DNA of 64,000 bases from Termitomyces sp. T153 (GCA_018296165.2 JACKQL020000019.1:434001-498000), one strand, 5' to 3'; counted from the first letter of the stretch, positions 31,025 to 42,757 are shown. Made by a program: numbers and translations. Notes: generated by a model from the letters alone, not told the origin.

Positions 31025-32972
31025 TTGCTAACCAGTGTCATGTATTTCACAGATGTGGAAAAGGCCAAATGCGATTTAGTGGAGTGAACGCTATTGACCC
31101 AGCAACCTTCTTCACAAACATGTGACCTTCGGTGGATGCCGACGCTAGACTTGGTGGGATTTTCAACAACGCTGTCAGGTGTAGACTATCAGTTGCTGCT
31201 TTAGCCTGACTCAATATATCACTGAGTAAATAGATGTGTATATAATATATCTCAAGCATATTTCAGAGTCAGACAGTTTTTTTTTGCAGGTTGTGTCAAG
31301 GTTGTGTCGTGATAAAAAGTACTTGCACCTTACCCATCAGCCAAACACAGACTACCAGACTTGTCACTCCAGTGCCATTTTCTCATCATGTATAACCCAT
31401 TGTAAACTCTGCTCATTGCTTTTCTAACTTTGGTCTGCCCTCTGCCCATGTAGTTTTACTGTGAACGGTGATACATAAACCATGTTGAAGGAGTTCTCTT
31501 GTGATTGTACAAGCTGTGGTAGCTATACCTTCTCTGAGCAAAAACTCAGATATATGCACATAAAAAATTTCACAGAAATTGGTACTTCAGTTTTTCCCAG
31601 ATATTTACAGACAGTGCATTGGAAATGGCACATCGATTGTGCTTTTTGGCAATATTTTTGTCAAAAATGATGCAGTGATAAACTCAATTGTTACTGAGCA
31701 CTGTTTTTGGCATTTCTGATTGGACAGCATCTGACTATATTCCATGTGACCATGCATGAGTCATGCTCCTTATCATGTGAGGTCTAGCCCCAAGGTCTGG
31801 AATAATGTAGCCTTTGCACAAAATTTTAGCAACCATGAGACCTCTGGATCATGAGCCTCATCACATGGAGTCTGGCCTTTGGGTCTAGAACAATAAGGTC
31901 AAGACCTTTCCTTAGCAGCAATTGCTAGTGACAGTACTGGTGACAACCAAACTTCTCAAAAGTGGACACTATAAGAACATGTGATTCCTTACCTATCATT
32001 TTTCTTGTCTACCTGAACAGCATCTCCACTTCAGATATTGATGTCAGGTATGCTCTTTTTATGTGACTGACATTTATTATGCATTCTTCTTGACATCACA
32101 TATGACTATGTGGGTACTGTACTGACATCCAGTATGTATCATAAACACTTTGGCAGATGCTGTTGCTGGCAGCAACTAATATTTCCTTTCTAAATACTAT
32201 ACCTATGTACCTATGAACAGTATAAATACTGCCTGTACATAGAGACAACAAGCAATGAACAGAGTATCATTCCCCTCATTTGCTTTTGGCTTATCAGCTT
32301 CAGATTTCTTATTGCTCCCTTTTGCCATTGTCAATGACTTAGCAACAAGTTTTGACCTTGTAATCAATCTAGCATGGGTGCTGACTGTGGGTGCCCTTAG
32401 TGTTTTTGTAACTTAGTGATGCTAGCAACTGCAGCTAGCAACTAGTTTGTGTTTATCCTCCAGTTTACATTGACTTCACTCATTCTTTGTTCTCCACTCT
32501 ATTTTTATCACTTAAGTTTCCCTTTCCTAGCAACTCTTCTGTCTCTGCCCCATTTCTTTCCATTACCCCACAACCTAGCAACCTTTTGTTACTGACTAGC
32601 AATTTAGGCTAGCAATAGCAATATTTCTCACCTGAGTCCTCATTTTCCTCCACATCTATTAGCTCTTGCTTTCTGGGATGGTTACCAACTTGCCCCCTAT
32701 TACTTCTTATTGCCAGCTACCATATCTAGTTGCCAGTGTTTAGGCCTTCTTTTTGGTTTCCTGCATAGCAGCTAGGTGGCATAGGAGCACATCATTTTGG
32801 AGCCCACCACAAGGGGTATTTAGGTAACCATTTTGCCAGAAATCAGAGCTCAAGTGAAGCATTGCTTGGAAACTTTAGCAAACTTCCACATCATTCTCTT
32901 TTGACTCCCCAGAACTCACTGCCAGCTACTTGACTTTGACCTCTTGTGGATGAGCTAGAAACTGCTAGGAAC
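31025..32972. other. Long gene-free stretch with repeat-like sequence
   Basis: CpG content falls to almost nothing after about 31310. The stretch contains two similar TCTAG/TCTGG-flanked segments near 31780 and 31865, a TATAAATA box near 32222 preceded by a TGTCAGG at 32044, and many TAGCAA motifs from 32400 on. These suggest decayed LTR material, but no boundaries or coding domain can be shown. Confidence 0.4.
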
Positions 32973-33210
32973 TGTCAGGTTCTGCTGACCATGGGGGCTC
33001 AACTTAACTGGGCAAGTTCTTACTAGGCAGATGTGATGTCCTGCGCTTATAACCTAGCATTCTGGGGTGGTCTGGACTTCAGATACTTGTGAGGATAGCC
33101 AAAGGGGTGTTCCGAGCAAGTCTGGAGTGGTCTGAAGAAGTATAAGACCAGGTATAATAAGGGTTTGGTTTGGAGGTGTGTCAGGCACAAGTGTTAGTGA
33201 GATACTTGCT
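32973..33210 (-). repeat. Truncated copy of the 1.1-kb LTR family
   Basis: Begins with TGTCAGGTTCTGCTGACCAT and aligns for about 240 bp with the starts of the solo LTRs at 52954 and 59577, then diverges. In those copies the TATA box reads on the minus strand, so this would be the terminal part of a minus-oriented LTR. It lies just before the gag of element C but in the opposite orientation. Confidence 0.6.
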
Positions 33211-33369
33211 GACTTCCCAGGCACCTTTGTAGAAAGCTTCCTCACTACTCTTCTATCACCACTAACAGCAACCAACTCTTTACTTTTCTTTCCAGAAGCA
33301 CATTCCATTCCTACTTTGCCTACCAACACTCAGAACCTTCTTCTACCACTACCACTGACAGTCACTACT

Positions 33370-34570
33370 ATGAATAACAATCCTGCTGCTTGTCATGCTT
33401 GCATGCCTCCTTGCAAGAATGCTACTGCACCTAAGTGGGATGAGAGTCACCCTAAGGAGTTACTCCAGTACTTGAAAGAATTGGAATTTTTTTTTGCTGA
33501 TTGTAGTATTGCTGATGATACCCAGAAAAAGGAATATGCAGCTTGCTACATCTCTTACAACACAGTGGAAATCTGGCTTGGCTTACTTGAATGTGGGAAC
33601 AACATAACAATTGGCAATAATGCACCCAGGCCTTATATATATCAGGAATCAAAGGCAGCAGTGCTCAGACTGTACCCTGGTGCTGATGGTAGTGCTTGTT
33701 ACAACCTTGGCAACCTAAAATGGCTTGTTAACCAGACTTTCAACAGCAGACTTGTGACTTTGGGAAGGTTCTCTGATTATTATTGAGACTTCCAACATAT
33801 TGCCAGATGGCTCCTTGCTAACAGCAAGCTCTACTGAAATGAAAAACATTGCTTATTCCAACAAGGTATCCCTATGTTACTATGGTCCAAAATTGTTTGC
33901 CATCTAGAAATCACACTTCCAGATCACCATCTGGAGGATCCTTGTGATGTGGATCTGGTCTTTGAAGGTGCTAAATGGGTATTAAAAAGCACAGACATGG
34001 CTACCACAAAGTCCAGCAATGTTGCTAGTACCTCCAGTATCACTTTGCTGCCAGTTGTTAATGCCCCAATTTCACCATCTCCCACCCCTAAACATGAAAC
34101 CCTCAAATTAGTGACCACTATAGCAATTGTTAGTGCCTTGGAATGACTGGAAGCTCTTCTGACCAACAACACTCAGCCCCACCAACAGTTCAACAATAGC
34201 ACTTGCCATTTCTGTGGTAAAACTGGTCACACTATGGTCTGCAGCACTTGTATCAAATTGGAACATATGATCCAACAGGGCAAGATTCATCATAATGCTG
34301 AAGGGAAAATTATCTTACTGTCTGGCACTATGATACTAAACTATTTTGGCAAGCAACTTTATATGGAATGTATTGAGGAATGGCATTATCTTAACCCAGG
34401 ACAAATCATCACCATCAGGCTCTCACCCAATGCTAACCTAGACCCTGAGCAAGCAGGTATGCAGCAGTTGCTAATCCACAAGGTAATGCAACAAGACATT
34501 GCTGTGGAAAGAGTACTATCCAAGGAAGAATGTATTGAGGCCTTGGAACAAGAACTATTTGCACTACAAT
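33370..34570 (+). pseudogene. Element C gag with zinc knuckle
   Basis: MNNNPAACHACMPPC starts near 33370. PKWDESHPKELLQYLKELEF and AVLRLYPGADG are landmarks of a basidiomycete gypsy gag core. A CCHC zinc knuckle, CHFCGKTGHTMVC, lies at about 34204-34242. A glutamate-rich helix follows up to 34572. Stops occur at 33784, 34144 and 34570. Confidence 0.75.
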
Positions 34571-34620
34571 GACCAGGCAAAAAATTTGATGGAGTACAAG
34601 TACCTCATGCATCTTACTGA

Positions 34621-36165
34621 ATGGCTAATAACACCTCCAAAGCAACACTGACAACTAGCAACACTCCATTGACTACATCCCCTTCTGACAATGTACTGAC
34701 TCCTGCTACTAAGCTGGCTGATGAAGGCAAAGCATCTAAACAATCTGTTGCTAATGAGCATCCACCAGTCACTAAGGAATCTGTTACCCAGCCTCCAGTC
34801 CATCTGTTTTCTGGCATTCCAGGTTGCTACACCCTCCTGCTAATCAAAACTTTGCTGCCCCCAACAGAATTAACAATGGCACTTATCAAACTATGCCACC
34901 TATTTACAACATTGAACAGTCCAAAGCAGTATTGGAAAGGGTTTTAAGCACTAAGGTTACAGTCTCAGTTGGAAAATTCTGCTCAGTGTCACAGGATATC
35001 AGGAATCAGTTTAGGACAGCCATTATGCCTAAGCAACTTGCAGGAGCAAATGCTAACATGGTGCAGGACCCAAGCAACATTTTTGAAGAAGTGTTACTGA
35101 CATTTGCCATGGATGAGCCATAGTTTTTGCTAGGATCTAATGTCATGACCACTAATGGACTAACCCCAGACTAGGCCCAAGGCACATTAGTAGACCCAGT
35201 TGAAGCCCACATAGACTCACTACCCCCTGGAGAAGAGCCTGTAGTGCTCACTGTAGCTAAGGATTCCCAGTCACTTTGGTCTATTATGATGCTGATTGAC
35301 AATAGAGAGGAAATAGAATGCATCACAGACAGTGGCTCGCAGATTATCTCTATGTCTGCCAAAATTGCTAGCAACCTTGGACTATACTACAACCCAAACA
35401 TTGTGTTAAACATGCAGAGTGCTAATGGAACATTGTATTAATCACTAGGACTTGCTCATAATGTTCTTTGTACCATTGGCAACATAACCTTGTATCTTTA
35501 GATCCACATATTACAGGCCCCTGCCTATGACATTTTGCTTGGTCACCCCTTTGATATCCTCACTAGAAGCATGGTCAACACCCTTAGCAACATTGAGACC
35601 ACTATCACTATCACAGATCCAAATATTGGCATGTGATGTACAATACCAACATTTCCAGGTGGCAAGCCAAAAAAAAACAATCACCAGCAAATTTGCTACA
35701 AAACTGAACCACCCTGTTGCTTTCATCACTAAAGACATTAACATTAACAATAGCAATAGCAACATGGTGATTGTTATCAGCTATGACCATTTGACTGGTC
35801 TAGCAACTTGTATAGCTTCTTGTGATTTGGACAAAGACATTTTACTTACAGAATCTGCTTGCACACAGACAGACCCTGCTTTAGCTTATCTCTATGCTAC
35901 TGCTTGTGACCTTTCTGATTTTTCTATGTCTCCATGCTCATATTTTGTATCTACTGATTCTCCTATTCCTTTGATTCTTGGACAGACACTTTCCATCAAT
36001 ACAAGCAATGCAGACAATACCCCCACCTACATCCACATTTCTTTCTCTGCTCAATTTGTCACTAACAAACCTGCTAAAAGAAAAGGAGTCCAAGTAAAGA
36101 AGAAGTACAAACCAGTTGCTATGATGACCAAACCCATCACTGGCAATGTTAGCGAAGACTTCTGA
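34621..36165 (+). pseudogene. Element C protease and flanking linker
   Basis: The frame 35244-35441 contains ECITDSGSQIISMSA near 35314-35358, the DSG active site of a retroelement aspartic protease. APAYDILLGHPFDIL near 35520 is the second conserved strand. The frame continues as a linker to 36165. The 34621-35123 frames are gag-protease linker. Confidence 0.7.
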
Positions 36166-36407
36166 ATCAAGTGACACATCATTAGTGATCCCTTAGCAAC
36201 TATGCCAACACTCAACCCAAATCAACCCAAACCCTCTGCCATTTGTATCAACCCAGTGATTCACTGGTGATTGACAAGCAAAGTTTGTTAAAGATTACAA
36301 CATGGGTTTCCTTACTAGTGACAAACTCAAAGTGCTTATCCATCTTGTCACTAAGCAAGAAAAGGCTTTTGCTTGGGAAGACTCTGAATGAAGAAGCTTG
36401 TGCCCAA

Positions 36408-37010
36408 TATGCCTTGGAGAATACATTCTCAAAATTGTGGAGGTGATCAGGAATTGTGCTACAAAAAGGCTTGGACTGGGAGTTTGCCACAAATGCCTCA
36501 GCCAGATGTTGAGAAGTGGTCTGACTGGCCCAAATCTCTGCCACTGTAGGAGGGGAGCAGAGGGTTGGAGTATAGATCCTATTGCCTACCTCAATGGTTT
36601 CATCTGGAGACTCTGGGTCTGTAGTGCTGGTGGATGCTCCTTTGCCTTCCTCTTCTTCTTGAGGTTCACACCCAACACCTTGGACATCCTTGTAGAGGGC
36701 CTCTCTAGGAGGGAATGCCAGAGGGGGGGATATAGAAGGTCAAGATCAACATAAGGGAGATGTCCTGCATGACAGGCACACATGGCAGCATGCTCACAAG
36801 CCTTTGTTCTATGCAGCTTATGGGTTTCTTCAGCACAAGTTGTGCAACAATGAGGGCAGAGGCTCATCTTCACCTCACTCTTTGTCCAGTCAATCTCAGA
36901 GTTGTGTTTACATAGCCAGGTGAACCCCAAGATTATGTCTTGTTTCCCCAGACTAGTGACAGCAAAAGTGGCTTGCTCAGAGTGATCTTTGTAATGGAGG
37001 ACCAGGTCCA
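36408..37010 (-). pseudogene. A2 protease end and pre-RT linker
   Basis: Reads VVDLVLHYKDHSEQATFAVT, then KQDIILGFTWLCKHNSEIDW (about 37000-36890), the end of the aspartic protease, followed by a His/Cys-containing linker and the MAEIWASQTTSQHLAEAF region matching A1 at about 6790-6850. The first half of the protease lies beyond the inserted element G. Confidence 0.8.
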
Positions 37011-37015
37011 CCACC

Positions 37016-37482
37016 TGTGAGGGGACAAGCACAACCACAGATAAACCCAGCAATAACAAACAATGCAAGCCACAAGCAAGAGTCAAAGGGGCAGAATAGC
37101 AGCTAAGAGTCAGGCAAGAAGGCAAGCACAGTGAGCAAGGCTGAGGTAACAATGCTGGGGCTCTTCACAGTCAGTTTACTGGATAGACCTAGGGAACACT
37201 GCTATTGATTAGTCAAAGGATATTCTATCCTTGTGACTGGCTTGAATACTACATCCATGGCTATGCTATGACTAATGCTATATGTGGTAAGCAACCTGGG
37301 TATGCTAAGCAGTAATAACTATCAATATGTCAAATGGAGAATAGAGTATGATGACTACAAAGGGCTGACTAAACAAGACAAAAGGGGAATGGGAAGTAGA
37401 TCAGGCAGCTGGTCCAGTAATGTACCATGGGGCTAAGCCTGAGATAGGGTTGGACTATCCACTGAAGGGTCATCCCCTTACA
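37016..37482 (-). repeat. 3' LTR of element G
   Basis: 467 bp, same length as 38585-39051 and aligned without gaps by eye. The polypurine tract next to its right border sets the orientation as minus. Confidence 0.92.
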
Positions 37483-37528
37483 TCACCCCCCCCCTCAAGC
37501 TTTGTCAACCTGATAAACAGCTATGGCA

Positions 37529-38502
37529 TTAAGATGCTCTTCTCCATCCCCAATATGGCTGGCTACAGCATGCAATGGCTGGTTCTGCCCCCCTGGAGTA
37601 ATGTTCAAAGGTGTATTGTATGATCAGGGCTGACACTTCAGGTGCTGGTGTAAAGAGGGTCATAGGAGAAGTCATGTCCATTGGAGAGGCTGGTGTGACC
37701 CCCCTGTGAATGCTTGACATTGGCAAGCCCAGAGGGAGAGATGGGGGTTGCTGAGTAGAAGGGGTAGGGGCTATGGTAATGGTGGTAGATGCTGCTGCTG
37801 AAGTGCTAGAAGAAGGTGCTCCTGGCCTGGTAGAAGTCAGGGTGGACAATGTGGTGGATCCCAAAGGTGCCTGTGCAGCAACTGCTGGCATGACGTTGCC
37901 TGAGCATTGCTTCTACAGTATGTGGACTTGCTTCTTAGCTATCTACTTTCCAATAACCATGAGGGCTTCTCCAATCTGCTGATCAGAGCCTCAGATAGAG
38001 ATAAACTGGCAGTTTCCTCCAGCCAAGCTAACTGTGAAGGCTGCCAAGCAGGTGCTAGAGATGTCAAGGGCTTGTTTAAGGCCCTGCCCCTGGTGACCAA
38101 CTATATGCACAACAAGAGAGTTGGGGAGTTTGAGCGCATACTTGAAATGTGGGGTGTGGCCATCTATAGGAGGGAGGTCCTGAGCAAAGGGGATGGCAAG
38201 GGGAGCATTAGAGGTAGGACATGCTACACATCAGGAAATATGAGAGGTGGGCACAGTAGAGGGTTTGGTAGAGGACTTGGGCTTTGGCTGCCTAAGTGGA
38301 CAGAGCCCAAAGGAACAGCATGGCCACCCATACTAGGCTGTGAGGCTGTTTGGGCAGAAGCAACTGATGCAACAAGTGTAGGCATATGACCAGACTCAAG
38401 CACTGCTAGTCTGCTCTTGAGCCCAGAGACAAGAGTTAGCAATTTCTTGATAGTAGATTCTGGGTTGGCAAAAGCATCAGATAGAGTTGGCATCGAGTCC
38501 AT
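37529..38502 (-). pseudogene. Element G gag-like region
   Basis: From 38502 the minus frame starts with MDSMPTLSDAFANPEST and a short heptad-like segment (TLVSGLKSRLAVLESG), then a proline-rich part. The frame then breaks, and from 37891 there is a Ser/Thr/Pro-rich stretch. This resembles the N-terminal half of fungal gypsy Gag proteins in style only. No zinc knuckle or enzyme motif is seen, so the function is inferred from position. Confidence 0.4.
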
Positions 38503-38584
38503 AGAGGTTAGGGTGAGGCCAAGAGTAGGTGTTAGGTTGGATGTTGTGGGCTAGAGGTGCAGACAACATAGGGACTGATCAAGA

Positions 38585-39051
38585 TGTGAGGGGACAAGCA
38601 CAACCATAGATAAACCCAGCAATGACAAATGATGCAAGCTGTGAGCAAGAGTCAAAGGGGCAGAATGGCAGCTAAGAGTCAGGCAAGAAGGCAAGTGCAG
38701 TGAGCAAGGCTGAAGTAATGATGCTGGGGCTCTTTACAGTCAGTTCACTGGATAGACCTGGGGAATGCTGCTATTGATTAGTCAAAGGATATTCAATCCT
38801 TGTGACTGGCTTAAATATTACATCCATGGCTATGCTATGACTAATGCTATATATGGTAAGCAACCTGGGTATGCTAAGCAGTGATGACTATCAATATGTC
38901 AAATGGAAAATAGAGTCTGATGACTACAAAGGGCTGACTAAACAAGACAAAAGGAGAATAGGAAGTAGATCAGGCAGCCAGTCTGGTAATGTACTATGGG
39001 GCTAAGCCCAAGATAGGGTTGGACTACCCACTGAAGGGTCATCCCTTTACA
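38585..39051 (-). repeat. 5' LTR of element G
   Basis: Partner of 37016-37482. It is followed on the right by the CCACC target duplication and by the remaining half of the A2 protease. Confidence 0.92.
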
Positions 39052-39056
39052 CCACC

Positions 39057-39250
39057 AAGTGAATAGAACCAGCTTCATTGAGCATGCCATCAACATTGTA
39101 CATAGGGATAGGACAAGCTAGGAGGTGAGTGGTAAGACATTGTTGTTGCACATAGTCTGTGTCAAGGAAGAGGCTTGTTGCACCACTGTCAAGCAGGGCA
39201 ACCACACTTCAGGTCTGCTGGGTATCCATCATCTTGATTTCCACCTATAG
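39057..39250 (-). pseudogene. A2 protease, N-terminal half
   Basis: The minus strand reads a DSGATSLFLD-like active site near 39205-39175, then the hydrophobic strand up to the insertion point of G. Joined with 37010-36890 it makes one protease domain. The call rests on alignment with A1 at 6190-6330. Confidence 0.7.
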
Positions 39251-39539
39251 GTTTAGAGAGTTGGCAGAAGGGGTGGAAGCAACAATGTAACAATGGGGGA
39301 GATGGCATTCCCATGCAGGAATCTGGAGGCATGGGTTATGAGTGTGTCTCCAGCAGAGACTGTAGCTGGGGAGGGGGTTTGTACATTTGAAGAGGGGCTT
39401 ATCATTTTGGGCATAGTCTCAAAAGCAGCAACAGATATATTTGATTCTATAAACAGGGGAGCAAAAAGGTTAGCACTAGGCAATGGTGGCATACAGTTCA
39501 TCCATTGCCCTTTTGAAAATCTGCCTCCAACTCTGTGGG

Positions 39540-40770
39540 AACCTCCTCCAATACATTAGCTGCCTCATCAGAGTGGACAGCTATAGGTGCATTGGGAGAG
39601 GAGGTTTCTGTTGCATCCCTTGCTGCTAGGAGTTGGACAAGCAGCTCTTCTTGCTCTGATGCAGATAGGTAGTGGACTTCTAGCCCTTGAGGACAGTAGC
39701 AGGCAAAGTGACCTGCCTTTCCACCATGTTGACATAACGAGGGGATAGAGAATTGCTATCAAAAGATGTCAACATCCATTAGGACTCCTTGGAGTAGGGA
39801 GTGCAAGGGGGCAGCATGGGATGGAAGGGCAAGAGTTGCACCTGCTTGTGGAGCTGCTAGTGCAGGCATGGAGGGGGGAGTTCAGGGAGTGAACCTGCTA
39901 TGAGAGAAAGGAAATGTCGAGGGTTGTATCCACCACAGCTCATGTTGCAGTTCCATCAACTGCCACTGCTCACATGCCACCTTGTACCAGGTATCAATAT
40001 GCTTGTCATCTGGGCACCCCTCAGCCATACTATCAATACAATCCATGAGAGAGGAGTGGAGTCTGTCATAGATAGTGAAGCAGAGTTGCAGACCATCTAG
40101 ATAGCCCACCTATTCAACTAAGGCACAGAAAGAGTCAATGTACTTGTCCAGTGACCACTTCCCTTGACCATACTGGGTCTGGTCTTGAAGGAAAAGAGCT
40201 GTGGTCTTAGCAGGGTCAAGGGGAAAGAACTCAGCTCCAAACTCCTTCTCAAACTCCATCTAGTCAGAAAAACTCTCAACTCCTCCTAGGCATCAAAAGA
40301 TGTGCAGTGTGCCAGTCAAGGCTTGGCCTGCCTTCATATAGGGGAGAACCCAGGCAATTTTCAAGGCATCAGAGGCAAAGGCTTCACTGCTCAACTGGAT
40401 ATAGATGATGCAAGACTGGAGGAAACATTCCCCAACTCTATGGTCCCCATCAAATATGTCAGGAAGTGCAGGGCAAGGAAGTTTAGAGCAGGGTGCTGAA
40501 ACCTCTGAGCTAGGTGCAGGAGAGAACCTTGCTACAGCTGCTGGGGGTCCAGGTGGAGGAGTAGGAGCAAGAGGAGACATTCCAGGAAGGTCTGAAGGGA
40601 GAGGGACACTGCTTCAGTGGTTTGACAGAGCCCAGTGAGTTCAGCAGTGTAGGAGGTAAGGAAGGCTTGAGTAAGTTGAACCTGTGTCTCTAAGGACAGC
40701 AAACAACTTCAGGCATCATCTTGGGGGCTTGAAGCATCAGGGGGATGTGCTGGAGGGGTTAGTTGGGTCA
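39540..40770 (-). pseudogene. A2 gag
   Basis: LPCPALPDIFDGDHRVGECF (about 40480-40420), DALKIAWVLPYMKAGQALTG (about 40375-40315) and LQLCFTIYDRLHSSLMDCID (about 40090-40030) align block by block with A1 gag. A decayed zinc-knuckle region lies near 39720-39690. Stops interrupt it, but it is somewhat more readable than A1 gag. Confidence 0.8.
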
Positions 40771-40888
40771 AGGGAGGAGCATAGGGGGCACTCAGACACT
40801 GGTGGGGGAGAGACCTTTTGAGAAACCAAGTAGAAACTCAGGCAATCAAAAAGGGGGCTCCCAGACCAAATTTAGAGACTTGTTCTGC

Positions 40889-41453
40889 TGTAAGAGCAAC
40901 CTCTGGAGGCTGTGGCTCAATCACACAACTGGCAGAGGGAGATCCAAAGTCTATTCAGTATCTACAAGAAGTTCTAGAGTTCTAGCTACTCACCTGGCAG
41001 AGGGAGATCCAAAGAGAACAAGTCTAAGGATTCCCAATGCCAGTGTTTGGAAAATTTACTCTAGAGCTTCTGGAAAAAACACCCAACAACAACCAAATCC
41101 AGAGTCTGATCAACAAGCAGAAATCCATTGTAAATGGCCTTGATCTCTGGACTCCTAGTGTGTGACCATGTGAAAATATGACCAAAAGATAGCCCTTAGT
41201 CAAAAGTACCTGTAGTCCAAAGATGGGAGGCCTACAATGAGCAGTAGGCCAGGAATGCAGCAAACAAACCAGGGGTCTGATGAGAGGCTGTGTGCAGGGG
41301 GCAACACTTGTTGGAATTATTGACAGAGAGACACAGAACCAGTGCAGCCTGAGGGCTAGAACTGGGACCAGCAGATAGGAAAAGCAAAGGAGAATAAAGG
41401 AAAACCATAAGGAGGAAGAACAGGACAGAGGGGGAATGGGATGTCCCCTAACA
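40889..41453 (-). repeat. 5' LTR of A2
   Basis: 565 bp with ends TGTTAGGGG and GCTCTTACA on the minus strand. It aligns with the 51460-52090 LTR over most of its length. The internal leader next to it starts GCAGAACAAGTCT as in A1, with the TGGTCTGG candidate primer site 20 nt inside. Confidence 0.8.
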
Positions 41454-42074
41454 CAGAGAGCAAGGAAGAGAAGGTTTCTAGTGTGTAACTCTTGTTGAGT
41501 GGATCACTCTGTCCAGCTGTTTCTTCATTGGAACTCCTGTGACTGTCACCATTTCCATTTATGGAAGGTTACCATCACCAAAAAAATTTTAAGGATCAGA
41601 CCCCTACCCACCAGGATATGACATATTCAACATGTGACTACCCCTTGTATGTCCCATTGCCATGGTTGACATAAAATGCAGGTTCTGGGGGTAAGGAGCA
41701 TAGGCCTCTGCATGGACAAGCATTTATATTACAGTTTCATCAACATACCAATGGCCATTTCTGGTTCAGTGCCAAGGTTTTGGCAGATGCTGGGTCAGAA
41801 GCAGTAGGGCCTGTGGTCTCATTCAGTCAGCATTTTTTCCATGCATTGGTCTCACTTCTCAGTCTGTGCAACAGTCTTTTCATCTATTTATTTAGTGTCC
41901 ATAGTGTACAGCCCTTTGCTTTGTCACTACTTCAAGAGAATCAAAAAAGTGGTTGTCTTAGCAGCTGATTCTTGCTATAATTTTCTATCTCTATCAAAAT
42001 TTCAGCCAGTTCCAGTCTTCATGCAATGAGCTGCAGAGGTGGCCAGAGACAGTTGCACAGACTTTCAATGCATA
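41454..42074. other. CpG-poor flank without recognisable gene
   Basis: The sequence between the A2 LTR and the foldback element. It shows no domain, no clear terminal repeats and almost no CpG. It may be the right-hand target flank of A2 or older repeat debris. Confidence 0.4.
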
Positions 42075-42272
42075 CACTGCTGGCACTGGAACTTGAGTGG
42101 AAAAATGGAAAAAGAAACCTGTCATACCATTTCTTTGACAAATTTTTCCTTTGGAAAAAGGCTTCTTCCATTGTTTAAAGCCTTTTTCCATTGAAAATAC
42201 ACTGTCCAAAAATAGTATAACAGGTTTCTTTCCTAGTTTTTCCCTTGGAAACATGATTCCCTGCCAGCAGTG
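42075..42272. mobile_element. 198-bp foldback element with CACTG ends
   Basis: The ends read CACTGCTGGCACTGG and, on the opposite strand, CACTGCTGGCAGGG. The inverted similarity continues inward through AGAAACCTGT and GGAAAAAGGCTT, so nearly the whole element can fold on itself. It is flanked by the 3-bp repeat ATA (42072-42074 and 42273-42275). CACT-type ends with a 3-bp duplication suggest a CACTA-superfamily miniature element. A second, partial copy lies at 57841-57984. Confidence 0.75.
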
Positions 42273-42757
42273 ATAGTAGAATTGCTATTTTTGGAATTTC
42301 CCAATATAATGATAGCAAATTGACCTCAAAAAAATTTTATCTTCATCGATTTTAACAATATTGAAAATCTGTCTTAGGATTTTGTTCTCCTCACTACAAA
42401 GGAGCATTTTGGCAAGACAAACAGAAAAATATCATATCTGGAGGGTTTATATTGTTTGTTACATTTTTGTGGCGACTAAGTAATCTGCACCATAACTCGA
42501 TTTTTCTTGCTACTCTAAAATTAGTGAACTACAGGTATCGACCATTATTATTATTATTATTATACAGAAACTCCTACGAAACAGGATCACTATCTATGTC
42601 GCTTGAAAAAAGCTAGAAAGTGTCTATGTGTATGCATGTAAATGTCTATGAATCGTGGTGTTTGTTGAACGAACGATGATCAACGATTGTACTGTTGAAA
42701 GAGATTGCGATGATGGTGGCGATGGTATATTTGAAGAACAAAAGGACGAGATTGCAG
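42273..42757. other. Downstream flank of Ldb17 with an ATT microsatellite
   Basis: An AT-rich stretch in which CpG reappears after about 42480. It contains an (ATT)n run at about 42543-42563. It likely holds the 3' untranslated region of the minus-strand gene. No other gene is seen. Confidence 0.45.

Larger units (their letters stand above)
33211..36407 (+). mobile_element. Ty3/gypsy fragment C: leader, gag, protease, start of RT
   Basis: The + strand reads gag (33370-34560), protease (about 35250-35560), linker and the very beginning of RT (about 36250-36400, with an EKAFAWEDSE-like motif). It ends abruptly near 36407, where minus-strand A2 begins. Frames carry several stops and the DNA lacks CpG. 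No LTR of its own was identified. Confidence 0.75.
37016..39051 (-). mobile_element. Element G: 2.0-kb LTR retroelement without pol (probably non-autonomous)
   Basis: Two 467-bp direct repeats (37016-37482 and 38585-39051) flank 1.1 kb. The element starts TGTAAGGGG and ends CCTCACA on the minus strand, has a polypurine tract at 37483-37500 next to its 3' LTR, and is flanked by CCACC on both sides (37011-37015 and 39052-39056). The inside has only a gag-like decayed frame and no protease, RT or integrase block. Length and content fit a TRIM/LARD-type element mobilised by another element. The LTR pair shows several TG/CA swaps, so it is old. Confidence 0.9.
36408..41453 (-). mobile_element. Ty3/gypsy element A2, 3'-truncated and split by element G
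   Basis: Relative of A1 on the minus strand. The 5' LTR is at 41453-40889, then come leader, gag, protease and the pre-RT linker. It stops at FENVFSK near 36408, so RT, RNase H and integrase are missing. The protease is cut by the LTR element at 37016-39051. The A2 LTR is longer than that of A1 but shares its start and the GAACAAGTCTAAGGAT segment, so it belongs to a sister subfamily. Confidence 0.85.

Noticed and set aside
32973..36407. 5' LTR of element C at 32973
   Set aside because: The LTR-like piece is oriented opposite to C, judged by the TATA box in its full-length relatives, so it is a separate truncated insertion.
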